DNA of 64,000 bases. Origin: Dichetophora obliterata (taxonomy: Eukaryota; Arthropoda; Insecta; Diptera; Sciomyzidae). Where the stretch lies: the NCBI GenBank assembly GCA_963920525.1, contig OY986436.1:82646839-82710838 (forward strand), read 5' to 3'. Shown here in pieces: positions 55,578 through 64,000 of the stretch. The notes beneath the pieces are model-generated. The model was not told where the DNA came from and made no database searches. It saw only the letters and a program-made list of their open reading frames with translations. The number at the start of each line of letters is the position of its first letter. The first letter of the stretch is position 1. The translations under genes and the position numbers were made by a program.

Positions 55578-56130
55578 TTATATTAAACAAAATGTGCCAA
55601 AACTCCACATGCCAAAACTAATCGAAATTGTTTTGGATTCATTTAAGTTCCAAAATAGGCCTCGTAAGTAATTCTCCAGACCTTGGTGCCAATATTGACC
55701 ATCTTCACCAATATTCGTAAGAACAACGTTTGGTGGAGTCGCCAAAAGTGTTCGTGGATCTTGTGGAAATTTGTTTCCTGTGTTCATCAAAGCCAAAAGA
55801 TCCTTTAACACCATGTGAGTTATTTGATGATGTATCGCCCATTTTCTCAAACTAAACGGAGTTTGGTGTGTCTCGCTTAATTTGTTTCTTCTGTGCGCAA
55901 CAATTTGTCGTCATCGACACATTTCATTGCATTATTGTCACAGGTGGCAGCATTATTATTATCTATAATACGTAGACTATATTAATTAAGTTATACATAC
56001 GTATAATTGAACCGCAGGCGAAATGCGAAAATGAATTATTGCATTTACTTACCAACGAACCTGACATAATCAATATTATCGATTGAAACTGATGTTGTAA
56101 TGGCTGCTACTGCTGGCTCTGATGGATAAC
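55578..56130 (-). pseudogene. Relic of a transposon-associated protein (RTLL motif), two exons
   Basis: On the minus strand an exon-like block (IDNIDYVRFV, ending at a GTAAGT donor near 56,052) is followed by an intron with acceptor TATTATAG (about 55,963). The next exon reads NNAMKCVDDDKLLRTEE, then after a one-base shift QTPFSLRKWAIHHQITHM, LKDLLALMNTG, FPQDPRTLLATPP and DGQYWHQGLENYLRGLFW. The fPxDpRTLLxTP...GxYwhxGL pattern recurs in insect and cnidarian hypothetical proteins that I associate with transposons, but I cannot name the superfamily. Broken by at least one frameshift. Confidence 0.45.
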
Positions 56131-56206
56131 ATATATTTATGAACGTCTGTGGATTATTCTGAATCGTAACAGGCAACAGCAATTTCGATTCCCTATAATT
56201 TTTTAA

Positions 56207-56530
56207 CGACGACCGTAGCCTTGTGGGTAGAGTGCGTGGCCCCTAAACTAAAGAACTGCGGTAGCTCGGGTTCAATTCCAGCTCAGACAGAAAGTTTTTT
56301 CAATTGAATTTATTCTTCTGTTCGGTCGTCACCTCTCTGCAGACAATGGCAAGCCTCATAGAGTAAAAATTGCCTTGTAAAGCTTCTTTAGAACATAAGC
56401 CGTTCGGAGTCGGCATTAAAGACGTAGGTCCAGTTCTCGATCATTTGTGATCAAACATTTAATAACACGCACAACACAATTGATCAATAGAAGCTAGGTC
56501 AAAGTCCTTCCAAGGGCTGAAATGGCCAGG
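56207..56530 (+). mobile_element. tRNA-derived SINE
   Basis: GTAGCCTTGTGGGTAGAGTG (A box) and GGGTTCAATTCC (B box) lie at tRNA-like spacing. A body follows with GCCGTTCGGAGTCGGCATTA and GACGTAGGTCCAGTTCTCGA, a block I recognise from insect tRNA-derived SINEs (CCGTTCGGAGTCGGCTT...GTAGGTCC). The tail region near 56,500 is degenerate. Non-coding; internal Pol III promoter. Confidence 0.75.
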
Positions 56531-57189
56531 TTATTTTTTTTTATATCTTTTTTATAATTTTTTAACATCTTGACAATTTCAGGAGCTTTTTTCGTCATTT
56601 CGTTTCGCTTTTTATTAACTTTTCTGCGAAATGTACCCGATAGCCGTACTTTATTCCACACAGAAATCTTAATATTTTATATATGTTTTATTAATTTTTA
56701 TGAAATTTTTTAGCACATTTATTGAACGTATGCACGCAATGATTATTCGCTATAATATAACAAAAAATAGCGGCGCTAGTTTTAACAGCGTAGTCCCTCG
56801 ATAATACTTGTTTTTGCAAGCAGACACCGTCGTATTCCATCTATGTATCATACAGCCTCTACAACACTTGCTGTTACAAGCGAGTTATGAGTTTCACAAA
56901 AATAGCTTCGATAAGACTTGTTGTCAAATGTTTAAATTAGTTAGCCAGATAACCTAGATAAAATGCTTCGCAAATGTTTTCTCGAAGCAACAAACATAAG
57001 TTCACTGCACAGTAATGTCTAATCCTCGATAAAGTGCTTCGCAGGGACTTCATTGAAACAACCGAAATGAGTTCATGCTCCGATATTTGAAATCTGTATT
57101 CACAAGTGCCATGGAAGCCTTATCAAGGAAAAAAGTGTTTAATCTCCATGCACAAGTAAATAAGAAGCGATATGAAGGTTGAGCCTCTT
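56531..57189. repeat. AT-rich spacer with CTTCGCAA/CGATAA duplications
   Basis: A unit of about 75 bp (AATGCTTCGCAAATG...GAAGCAACAAACATAAGTTCA at 56,960; AGTGCTTCGCAGGGA...GAAACAACCGAAATGAGTTCA at 57,029) is duplicated in tandem. TCGATAATACTTG/TCGATAAGACTTG words precede it. No gene. Confidence 0.5.
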
Positions 57190-57500
57190 TAAATTTCAAA
57201 ATTTAACCTTCTGGAAGCACAAATGTTTGTTGGGTTTGAAGGGGCAGTTTTCCGAATACTATTCCAGCTATCGTATAACTTCAATAATTGATCGGTGCAT
57301 TTATCTATACGACGTTTCGGTATGAGTGCTTGTTGCAAAAAAATTATAGCTGCTTTCAAAGCCAATTTTGCACTTTCTTTTGCAGGAATTTTCAAAAAGC
57401 GCCTATTAAAAAAAACGTGCAGAACGTGTCTAATCGACGAAAGTTTTGCTCCAGAAATTACATATCAAGTATTGCCAATCAAATCTATTAGTTGGCTTTT
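57190..57500 (-). pseudogene. N-terminal relic of the same transposase family as the 34-38 kb element
   Basis: The minus strand reads ESAKLALKAAIIFLQQALIP, RIDKCTDQLLKLYDSWNSIR. This matches in pattern the segment FWQKARIPAHHEKHCIEKLE, LYNEWRDITKHHG of the hAT-like transposase at about 37.7-37.9 kb. Only about 70-100 codons remain, with shifts upstream, and no ends were found. It suggests a second, older copy of that family. Confidence 0.5.
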
Positions 57501-57524
57501 GTAGTCTAGTGGAGAGTAGTAGTG

Positions 57525-58110
57525 GTAGTAGTATATTTATTCAACAATTCATTACATTCTTAATTATAACAATATATGTATCTATAAGAAGAATTATGTT
57601 ATACAACTAACTGCAATGAATGTTAAGCTGCTTCTATAGTTCACTAGGAGCTAGAGGCGAATACAGCTTGTTAAAAATATATATAATAATTAATGAAATA
57701 ATAATTAATAAATGATGCATTAATTACAATAATCAAATAAAGAAAATAAATCGAAAAATTTAATATTAACATATTTTTTTTTAATAATTTTTTTTTTTTT
57801 TTTTGTAAAGGCCTTATTGAGAGCAAAAACTTAATAAAAGTATTGTGGAGTCAGACTATAACAGCTAATAATGTGTCAATATTACTGTACTTGAGGTCTA
57901 AAAGCCAAAACTTTACCCTTTTGAGAAAAATGGATTGAACATGAATATTTCTTATTTCCGATGGAAGACTATTGAAAAGTCGAGGAGCAACAGAAGCAAA
58001 TAAGTTAAGAAATATTCTTAATGTGTGCGTTGGAACCAGTGCTACATTGTATTCATTAACTCTCAAATGATAGGTATCTGAACGTCGTCTCAGAAGATAT
58101 CCAGATTTAA
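57525..58110 (-). mobile_element. LINE 3'-end fragment (C-terminus and 3' UTR)
   Basis: The minus strand (58,110 to 57,851) encodes YLLRRRSDTYHLRVNEYNVA, then APRLFNSLPSEIRN and FLKRVKFWLLDL, the terminal block of CR1/jockey-group LINE reverse transcriptases (FNxLPxxIR). The 3' UTR continues through T-rich sequence to about 57,525. Everything upstream is missing. Confidence 0.65.
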
Positions 58111-58127
58111 TAAAAAAAAATTTTTTT

Positions 58128-58195
58128 TGAGTGCGCTAGACTATCAACCCAGAGGTCCCTGGTTCGAATCCGGGCTCGGACATGCTTCTTTTCAC
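58128..58195 (+). repeat. 5'-truncated tRNA-derived sequence
   Basis: GTGCGCTAGACTATCAACCC, AGAGGTCCCTGGTTCGAATC and CGGGCTCGGACA form the anticodon arm, T arm (B box GGTTCGAATCC) and 3' acceptor side of a tRNA-like sequence. The 5' acceptor and most of the D arm are absent, so it is a truncated SINE or tRNA pseudogene next to a poly-T/A stretch. Confidence 0.6.
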
Positions 58196-59042
58196 TTTCT
58201 TTGTTCTTTCCTACATTTAAGAATTATGGAAAACTAAAAATCCACAACTAAATTGTGGAAAATGTGGAATTAAAGGACAGGAACAACTAAGGGCTGGAAA
58301 TGCTTGCCGAGGTTAAGGCATAACACTAGCCTCGGTTATAAGCAATTCAAATTGTCTTTCACGGTTGTTTTGACTAATCAATAATTCACATATGGTTCCA
58401 ATCAATTCCTCTAAATAATCTATCCCTTTTCTTTCAGGTCAAAGACCAAACCTTGTTTGTATAAGGCGCAGGCCTTGGTTCTTTTATTTTTTTATAAAAA
58501 AAATACACGTAGCGATTCAATAGCGTGATGATTTATTACCGATGATAAAGTCAAGTTCGACATTGCAATTACAGTAAATATTATTTATTTCACAACGCAA
58601 CGCGTGTATTTAATATTCTTGAGAGAATGACTACCAAAATAAACTGTCAAAATAAATCGAGCATTTACACGAAACTTGTGCATTTAAATGAAACTCGTGC
58701 ATTGATACGAAACGCATTATTTGATTGCAAAATTAGACTCATCCATTTTTGTCATTTGAAATACACATAAATTATTGTAACTTTATCATTTCTGAACCGA
58801 TTTCGTTGTACTGCACCTTGTTTGAAAGAAAATTGAATGCAAAAACCAAATAAAAAAATGTATTTTTTATAAAATACTTTAAAATACATTTACTTCCAAA
58901 TGGCGTTATAATTTTTGGGCCCGATTCCGCGGCCATCAAAACTGATCCGATCGAAACCAAACTGCATGTCAATCATTATGAGGTCTAATTGAAACTTTTT
59001 ATGCCCAGGGAGGAAAAATCAAAAGAACTTTAAAAATTCCTA
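58196..59042. other. Spacer, no gene recognised
   Basis: Mixed AT-rich DNA. 58,650-58,700 has a near-direct ACACGAAACTTGTGCATTTA / AATGAAACTCGTGCATTGAT duplication. No coding signal. Confidence 0.45.
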
Positions 59043-59545
59043 TACTAAGGTATGCGACAAAAAGATAAGGTCAGTCTGTTTTTTCTTTGTGGAGCTCAAT
59101 TTGAGTGATTACTCTTTGGATCTTGTGGATTTTATTGTTCGATAGAGAGAATGCAACAAATAAATTCTAATATAATGAGTAAACAAAGTAACGTTAGTTT
59201 TAAATACATCAAAAATGAAAAAAAGCTAAATTTTGCTACGACAAAATGATAAGGTCAGTTGCAATTTTTGCATTGTTTGGTCAGGTGAGTGTTCCGTTTG
59301 TATTAAAATTTGATTTATTTTAATAATTAAATTATTAAACAGTTTTTGAAGAGAAATGGGTCGTAGTAAGAGTCTCACTACTTACGAGAAAAGATTTATT
59401 GACGGAAAGGTTCTTGAAGGAGTTGGAATGAGACAAATCGCCAGAGACCTTGGAAGATCACTGTGTGTTGTACAAAATTATTTGAAGGATCGAGAAAATT
59501 ATGGAAAAAAAAGAGTCCTGAGGCTGGATTCTAAAAATCGCCAAA
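59043..59545 (+). mobile_element. Truncated Tc1-like element (left end and N-terminus)
   Basis: GCGACAAAAAGATAAGGTCA at 59,053 and ACGACAAAATGATAAGGTCA at 59,240 are direct repeats inside the left region, as in IR/DR-type Tc1 elements. They precede a Tc1-like N-terminus. The element stops abruptly near 59,545; no right end found. Confidence 0.65.
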
Positions 59546-59550
59546 GCTAA
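59356..59550 (+). pseudogene. Tc1-like transposase N-terminal DNA-binding domain
   Basis: MGRSKSLTTYEKRFIDGKVL, then GMRQIARDLGRSLCVVQNYL and KDRENYGKKR form the first helix-turn-helix of Tc1/Tc3-type transposases. The frame is clean for about 60 codons and then runs into unrelated GCTAAA-rich sequence. The catalytic domain is absent. Confidence 0.75.
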
Positions 59551-59911
59551 ATTTGTAACGCTAAAGCTAAATTTTCTCTGCTAAAAGAATTTTAGCGATT
59601 TTTTTATTCTGAACCTGATTATCGCTAAATTTCTGTCGCCTATTCTCTAAAATTATTAGCAACTGAACGAAAGTTAACGAAGGATGAAACAGCTGTTGGC
59701 AACGCTAAAATTTAAGCGACTTTTGCGATTCTGAACGGGTTTTTAGCGTTTTAAAGCAAATCTTATTTTGTTTTTAGCAAAAATTTAAGTGCAAAGTTTT
59801 TTGTTGGCGCTAAAAGTAAAATAAGAAGATTTTTCAATAGTTAAGGTAATTTTCTACTTATTAATGTTAAAAAAATATATTATGAAGATATTTTAAATGA
59901 TTTTAGGACCA
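59546..59911 (+). promoter_or_regulatory. Upstream region of the zeste-like gene, probable 5' UTR intron
   Basis: The words GCTAAA/TTTAGC recur about nine times between 59,548 and 59,815. A donor AAG|GTAATT (GT at 59,846) and acceptor ATTTTAG (ending 59,906) could define a 61-bp intron just before the ATG at 59,912. No TATA or initiator can be assigned with confidence. Confidence 0.35.
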
Positions 59912-60636
59912 ATGGAAGCAAACAACCGACGAATAACGAAGGAACAGAAGCTCGCGTTGGTGCAATATTTAGAGGAGCACCGCGACTTTGCTCACGATAG
60001 GTAAAAAAGGAATCTGCATTTTTAAAGTGGAAGTAAACGATAGTAAACACCACTTTAATTTCTATTAACGTTGTATATTTTAATAAGAATGTTATTTCAG
60101 ATTTGTAAATGATTCTGGCTGCAAAAGTTTGGCGGAGCAATGGACGGTGGTTTCCGATATTGTAAACGGTCTGGCTGGAGCCTCAAAAAGCGGTGAGGGC
60201 TGGAAAAAAGCTTGGGCGAATATAAGGTAAGCAAAGTTGTCATATATGCTAAACAATCTTGTCTTGGAATTAAGCTTCTCTTTAGTATTCTCGGCAATTT
60301 TGTTTAGCATATAAATCCTTCATCAAAGTATTTTATTATTAGGAGCAAGGCAAAGCAAAAAGCTCAAGAGTTGAAAGCCGAAATGGAGAAAACTGGAGGA
60401 GGCACTATTTGTACCACCAAGAAGCTAACTGAGCTAGATGAGCGGATAGTTGGCATAATGCGAAAAGAAGCAGTTTTCGGTTATATGGTAACTGATCCAA
60501 TGGTAAGTTTAATATACATGTTCAAACTCAGATTTTTAGCTAAATTTTATTTTTTAAACCATTTTAGAGAGCTTCTGGAGTATTCCCTGACGTTGAGGTT
60601 TTACTGTCCGAAAATGAGTCAGAATGCAGGATGGAG
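59912..60636 (+). CDS. Zeste-type Myb/SANT-like DNA-binding protein, exons 1-4
   Basis: Four exons join in phase with GT-AG introns: 59,912-60,000, 60,101-60,226, 60,343-60,502 and 60,568-60,636. The product begins MEANNRRITKEQKLALVQYL, continues SLAEQWTVVSDIVNGLAG and SKSGEGWKKAWANIRSK (tryptophans spaced as in Myb/SANT helices), a basic KAKQKAQELKAEM helix, GGGTICTTKKLTELDERIVG, and then an acidic segment (SGVFPDVEVLLSENESEC). This is the layout of the regulatory protein zeste family (Myb_DNA-bind_5), sequence-specific DNA-binding regulators that often oligomerise through a C-terminal coiled coil. No lesion seen. It may be a host regulator or a transposon-linked Myb-like gene, since Harbinger elements encode one. 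Exon 4 ends at an AG|GTAAAA donor. Confidence 0.75.
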
Positions 60637-60975
60637 GTAAAACCCTTTTATATAATAAAATTATAAATGAAAAATTCTTTGCTTACATCAAAGATAACAC
60701 TAAAAACTATAAGATTACCTATTATTAACCAATTAGACCACATTAATGAAAATATTTATTTATTTACCTTTGAAATGTTCTTAAAAACGGGTTTTCATTT
60801 TTAGGGATGATTGTAGGTAATATTATAGTTTTTGTTATAATAAACATAAATAAAAATTATAGCTCAATCGTACTTATAGGCCTTCCCATAACCTTTAACA
60901 TCGTTTTAAAATTAAATAAATTATCTGTAAACTATTATTTTACAATTATCTATAGTTTAATTTGATAGCAATTAA

Positions 60976-61218
60976 GGGCCTCTTTCTCAATGTTCGTTTA
61001 GTAAAGATCTTAACCAGGAGTTAGCTAACCATATGATAGCTAAAAAAATAATTTTGATTTCACCAAGTGCTGGTTAAACAACCGTCGGTTTTTTGTAATT
61101 TTGTAATCTTGTCAGCTGTTCCTTCGATTAGCAGCTAACCAAAACCACAACTTGTCGTTAACTTAATCAACACTTAACTGACAGTTAAGCCTTAACCGAA
61201 CATTGAGAAAGAGCTTTT
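60976..61218. mobile_element. TIR MITE
   Basis: CTCTTTCTCAATGTTCGTTT near the left end is inverted at 61,192-61,215 (GAACATTGAGAAAGAG), with GATCTTAACC / GCCTTAACCG following. The outermost bases differ (GGGC and AAAA), so the right border and target duplication are uncertain. Confidence 0.6.
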
Positions 61219-61373
61219 TTGCTAACTGCTGGTTAGAATCAATAACTGCCGATCAATAACTGCCGAGAATCAATTCAATTGGAAGACTCAATTGACAATT
61301 GGATTTTGTTGTGTATGACTCGTCCAAGATTTTCTTTCAACTGTAAAATATATTTTATTAGGTTAGAATCAAT

Positions 61374-61508
61374 GGGCCTTACCAATAGTAATATTAATGT
61401 CGACTCTTAATTTGGTGTAAACTTTTTGACAACAAATTCTATACAAATAATGTCAGAAAAGCTCAACTGAATTAAGAGTAGGCATTATATCGAGTACTGG
61501 TAATGCCC
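61374..61508. mobile_element. TIR MITE, AAT target duplication
   Basis: GGGCCTTACCAATAGTAATA continuing to ACTCTTAATT is inverted at the right with scattered mismatches over about 40 bp. AAT flanks both sides (61,371-61,373 and 61,509-61,511). 135 bp. Confidence 0.75.
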
Positions 61509-61908
61509 AATGCAATTTTATTTACTACTATTATTTTATTTAATTATTATAATATTATTAAATTAAAGACAATTTTAAAATGTTTTTCAAAAACGACAGT
61601 TAAGAAAATGTATATTGGCACCTAATCAAACGATTTGACCATACACATCGCAATTGAATTAAAAGGCTTGCCAGGAAACTTTGATATATCAAAATCTTTT
61701 GATTTTTCATCAACCAACTCGACAACTGCCAAACTGATCAATTGACAAAGCTATACAAGCTTTGATTTGAGCAACAACAGACCCAGTTGACGATCGAATT
61801 ATTTTGTGTATGACTAGCATAAGAAAAAGGCAGAGTAACGGCCTAATATTACGACACATTTCTTAATGTCTTAACTTTTTTAGAATAGAACTAATTTAAT
61901 TTAATATT

Positions 61909-62069
61909 AGCTGCGGTTTTTCCAACAATTTGCTCTACTCCGGTGAAAATTGCTACATCTACTTTGCTCCAAAAATCTACACTTGCTTTATTTCTGGTGT
62001 AATGTTGTTTTTGTTTTGAATATAAAGTTTAGTTCCGGAGTAGAGCAAATTGTTGGAAAAAACGCAGCT
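61909..62069. mobile_element. TIR MITE, 35-bp ends, ATT duplication
   Basis: AGCTGCGGTTTTTCCAACAA continuing TTTGCTCTACTCCGG is inverted at the right with one mismatch over 35 bp. ATT flanks both sides (61,906-61,908 and 62,070-62,072). 161 bp, non-coding. Confidence 0.82.
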
Positions 62070-62343
62070 ATTAACAGCTTAGGATAGCGCCTGTTCTTCC
62101 TTCTATTTTCGTTGTAAATCACTGCGTGTAATTGTCGATTCTTAATTTATTTTTCGTAAGAGTCCCACCCAAACCGTTTTTGCCATGCACAGATGAAGTA
62201 CCTAACCACATATCGTTTTGATAGCATGCAGCAACGGCGGTGGAGTAGTTGACCGTAGTGTAATACAACCAAACACTTAGACGTTGTGATGCAATTTAAA
62301 TGTAGGCTCAACATGCTCAATGTATCTTCTATGCTGAGATAGG

Positions 62344-62554
62344 CAGTGGTCTTTCTCTGTAATGCCATTCGAAAAGCAAATGCGATTCGAAAACAAAAAT
62401 AATTTCATGGTTTTTGACAAATTTTTGAATAGCTCGAATTCAATGCAGACAAAAACAGCATTTTAAAGCAAAGGTAGAAGTTACTGCCATTTAGTAATCT
62501 TAATTTACATGGTGTGATTTTATTTTCGAATCGCATTACAGAGGAAGGCCCCTG
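62344..62554. mobile_element. hAT-like MITE with CAG ends
   Basis: CAGTGGTCTTTCTCTGTAAT continuing GCCATTCGAAAA is inverted at the right (TTTTCGAATCGCATTACAGA ... CCCCTG) with about four mismatches over 32 bp. CAG-type ends suggest hAT, but no 8-bp duplication is visible. Confidence 0.55.
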
Positions 62555-62569
62555 AGTACCTAAATGTAT

Positions 62570-62720
62570 TTATGCAATGCATGTGTTTTATTTTGAATTG
62601 GTGCTAAGTTTAGTATCAAAAATAGTATAGTTGCGCAGTTTTGGTTAAAAAGTTTCGGACCAATTTCAAATAAAATACACTAATGCATTGTATTAATGCA
62701 TTTAGGAACTCAGCCATAGT
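62570..62720. repeat. Dispersed repeat copy, shared with 1.50-1.68 kb
   Basis: TGTTTTATTTTGAATTGGTG, AAAAATAGTATAGTTGCGCA and TTAATGCATTTAGGAACTCA parallel the segment inside the 1224-2079 MITE. It lacks the MITE's ends, so it is a fragment or an independent copy. Confidence 0.55.
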
Positions 62721-63961
62721 CTTCAGAGTAAATATAATAAAATCTGCTGGCAGTGTTGTCATGCAATATAGTGGTAGGCAATACGTTTTTGGACGTAACA
62801 TATAGTAACAGCTTAGCCAGTGAATCCAATAGCTGAAAGAGATGCAAACATTTTTAAAATGATTACTAAATTATTCATACATATAAGATGTATCATATGT
62901 TTACATAAAATTAACCTTCTGAATAAACTGCCACTACTTTGCTGAGCGCCAAAATGTGTGAGCAAACAAAAATAGTTGTGATCATATGGTATTGCCTAGT
63001 ACACCGGCGAAAGCTTCAAGGTTTAATGCAGGCAGGGTGTTGATAATGTAGCCAATATTGAGAATGGTCAGGAGGGAAATCCACATAGAACATTATTGCT
63101 TCCAATAATTTTAGTGAACAAAACGAATTTGTTTAAATTGTGGTAGTTGTGTTTCAGCCCCTTTGATACTAACGTAGAGGAAATTCGAGCCAAGCACAAT
63201 ATTTTTTCTTCTCCCTCAACATTTTGGTAAGATGACGGTCACAAGTAGAAAAGAAACATTATTGTTTCTATAGTTGGGTCCTGCGATAAGAAAATACCAT
63301 TATTATGAAAATAATTTTATATGTGATTAAATTATTGTTTACCTTTATTTTGAGTTTGATTTCTGAGACTTGGATTGCTTGTTTCTAAATCAAGAAATTT
63401 TATTTGTTGTACATCATTAGGTCAGTAGCTCATTGCGACAAAACAGTTTCAAAATAGTTTTGTTTTTTTTTCTGTTCATGTTTTTTTTCTGTTCATGCAT
63501 TGGCACGCTTCAATGAATAAAATGTGTGTGTTTTGGAGATTGAGTTAATAAAAACGTAGGCAATAATTTTATTTAAGGCAAAAGGATATGCAATACTGTT
63601 GGGTTTTCCATTTGGTGCAAAAATTAATACATATTTTTAGTGTTCCCAATCTAGAGTAAGCGACGTACAGCTATCTGTGGGGTGTTGTACATTTTGAAAT
63701 TAATTTTCGGATAGATAACAGTCAAGTCAATTAATGTGCCTGAAAAATAATTATAAACAAAATAAAATAAAAATAATTTATAAATTACTTCAAAAAGGTC
63801 GTTAAACAAATAAAATAAAATATTTATAAATATATTTACTCCAAAATGCAACATTTCTGCATTACACCGTTCACTATAGTGTCTGTAGGCGGAGCGCATT
63901 AATTGTTTTTGTTTTTAACTTTTTATAGTTTATGTTTTTTCAATTGTTTCTTTATTTTCAG

Positions 63962-64000
63962 TACTTGGAAGACACAGAAATTATGTGTTCTGAAGAAAAC
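63962..64000 (+). CDS. Probable exon 5 of the zeste-like gene (runs off window)
   Basis: After a pyrimidine-rich tract and CAG at 63,959-63,961 the sequence reads YLEDTEIMCSEEN in the phase left by exon 4 (phase 0), continuing the acidic composition of exon 4. The 13 codons are open to the window edge. The assignment rests on splice-site quality, phase and composition only. Confidence 0.4.

Larger units (their letters stand above)
60637..63961 (+). other. Long intron 4 of the zeste-like gene (inferred)
   Basis: Bounded by the donor at 60,637 and the strong acceptor TTCTTTATTTTCAG at 63,961. It contains the four MITEs listed and a dispersed repeat copy (62,570-62,720). 62,721-63,960 is AT-rich with no recognised gene. 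If the exon 5 assignment is wrong, this is downstream intergenic DNA. Confidence 0.45.

Overview
The window looks like transposon-packed intergenic and intronic DNA of a higher fly (Diptera; a tephritid fruit fly or close relative would fit). The reasons are high A+T, short GT-AG introns, piggyBac, hAT, PIF/Harbinger, P-like, Tc1 and mariner DNA transposons side by side, Helitron-like (Helentron/DINE-type) repeats, several LINE fragments and tRNA-derived SINEs. The mariners resemble the rosa group I recall from tephritids. No bacterial operon, rRNA or CRISPR array is present. Everything here was read by eye; no database search was possible.

Layout. 1-11.8 kb: a run of short terminal-inverted-repeat (TIR) elements, a hAT C-terminal relic (3.6 kb), a piggyBac element with both ends and all three catalytic aspartates but a broken reading frame (5.07-7.49 kb), a TTAA-flanked MITE, and a Harbinger relic split by another MITE (7.87-9.04 kb). 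11.8-14.3 kb: single-copy-looking DNA. 14.3-17.5 kb: a Helitron-like element made of two tandem repeat arrays. 19.5-21.0 kb: 5'-truncated LINE. 22.7-24.1 kb: a TIR element containing a P-like MITE. 24.3-32.7 kb: an 8.4-kb nest bounded by hAT-like ends and an exact 8-bp duplication, largely an imperfect palindrome with oppositely oriented Helitron-like arms. 34.1-39.0 kb: a 4.85-kb hAT-like transposon with exact 8-bp target duplication, broken by a foldback-like 24-bp-repeat element and by a TIR element carrying a tRNA-like segment. 39-42 kb: probably host single-copy DNA. 42.2 kb: a nearly perfect hairpin MITE. 42.8-44.5 kb: second LINE. 45.1-50.3 kb: AT-rich inverted arms enclosing another Helitron-like copy and an RTE-type endonuclease split by an RNase H-bearing LINE with an exact 10-bp duplication. 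50.6-54.4 kb: two dead mariners. 54.4-58.2 kb: hairpin, dispersed repeat, relic gene pieces, SINEs and a LINE tail.

The best host-gene candidate is at the right edge: a spliced gene for a zeste-type Myb/SANT-like DNA-binding protein, with four coding exons from 59,912 to 60,636 and a probable fifth exon beginning at 63,962. Its 3.3-kb intron carries four TIR MITEs. Apart from this gene and the open RNase H-containing LINE frame at 48.2-49.7 kb, almost all protein-like sequence is decayed transposase or reverse transcriptase. The window is mainly a record of layered insertions, many of which can be ordered by nesting and target-site duplications (TSDs).
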